DNA of 5,140 nt from an uncultured Clostridia bacterium (GTDB lineage Bacteria; Bacillota; Clostridia; TANB77; CAG-508): NCBI GenBank assembly GCA_934131055.1, contig CAKOZB010000098.1:1-5140 (forward strand), read 5' to 3'. The first letter of the stretch is position 1. Each line of letters starts with the position of its first letter. Both the position numbers and the translations under genes were made by a program. Positions 5,013 to 5,140 of the stretch are shown here, piece by piece. Below the pieces are notes generated by a model that worked only from the letters and a program-made list of their open reading frames with translations, had not been told where the DNA came from and ran no database searches.

Positions 5013-5140
5013 ATGGCACAAGGAAAAAGATACGCAGAAAGTGCAAAATTAGTAGATAGAACAAAACTTTATTCTGCAACAGAAGCACTAGAACTTATTG
5101 AAAAAATGCCAAAGGCAAAATTTGACGAAACAGTTGAATT
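5013..5140 (+). CDS. rplA: 50S ribosomal protein L1 (5' partial gene, cut by window end)
   Basis: The first 42 codons of L1, the protein of the mobile L1 stalk that helps release deacylated tRNA from the E site. In many bacteria it also represses its own operon by binding the mRNA. The visible protein begins [20 protein letters not shown] and continues with [18 protein letters not shown], the standard L1 N-terminal helix region. AGGAGG lies at 5000-5005, 7 bases before the ATG. The gap to rplK is 72 bases. The remainder of the gene, about 190 codons in the family, lies past the window. Confidence 0.96.
   Translation, partial: MAQGKRYAESAKLVDRTKLYSATEALELIEKMPKAKFDETVE

Overview
The window is AT-rich DNA from a low-GC Gram-positive bacterium (Bacillota). 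Clostridia or a related gut lineage is most likely. The evidence is clostridial-type 23S and 5S rRNA sequence, strong AGGAGG ribosome binding sites, TTGACA/TAAAAT promoters with an extended TGn, and the gene order rpmG-secE-nusG-rplK-rplA. The reading frames use the standard code. No species can be named from the sequence alone.

Layout, left to right. Positions 1-335 are the last part of a 23S rRNA, including part of the peptidyl transferase centre and the sarcin-ricin loop, and 414-529 is a 5S rRNA. A candidate promoter overlapping a long AT-rich palindrome (547-622) separates the rRNA operon from a 373-residue unknown protein (711-1832). That protein appears to hold two divergent J-like segments without HPD motifs. 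A flavin reductase-like protein follows (1912-2529) and ends at a symmetrical terminator (2540-2574). On the opposite strand, 2650-3036 encodes a 128-residue orphan made of two gapless 61-residue repeats. It is visibly richer in GC than its neighbours and has its own promoter with operator-like repeats. Diverging from it is the promoter of the ribosomal/transcription operon: rpmG (3249-3413), secE (3436-3867), nusG (3889-4425), rplK (4512-4940) and the first 42 codons of rplA (5013 to the window end).

Functionally, most of the window is core gene expression: rRNA, ribosomal proteins L33, L11 and L1, the elongation factor NusG and the translocase subunit SecE. The first leader hairpin of the operon transcript would begin almost at the predicted +1. 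The accessory part is the stretch 540-3140, holding two uncharacterised proteins and a flavoprotein between two conserved housekeeping blocks. No mobile element, CRISPR array or tRNA gene was seen. The best candidates for something undescribed are the 61-residue repeat protein with its possible operator, the J-like tandem protein, and a SecE with a long acidic tail predicted to lie outside the membrane.
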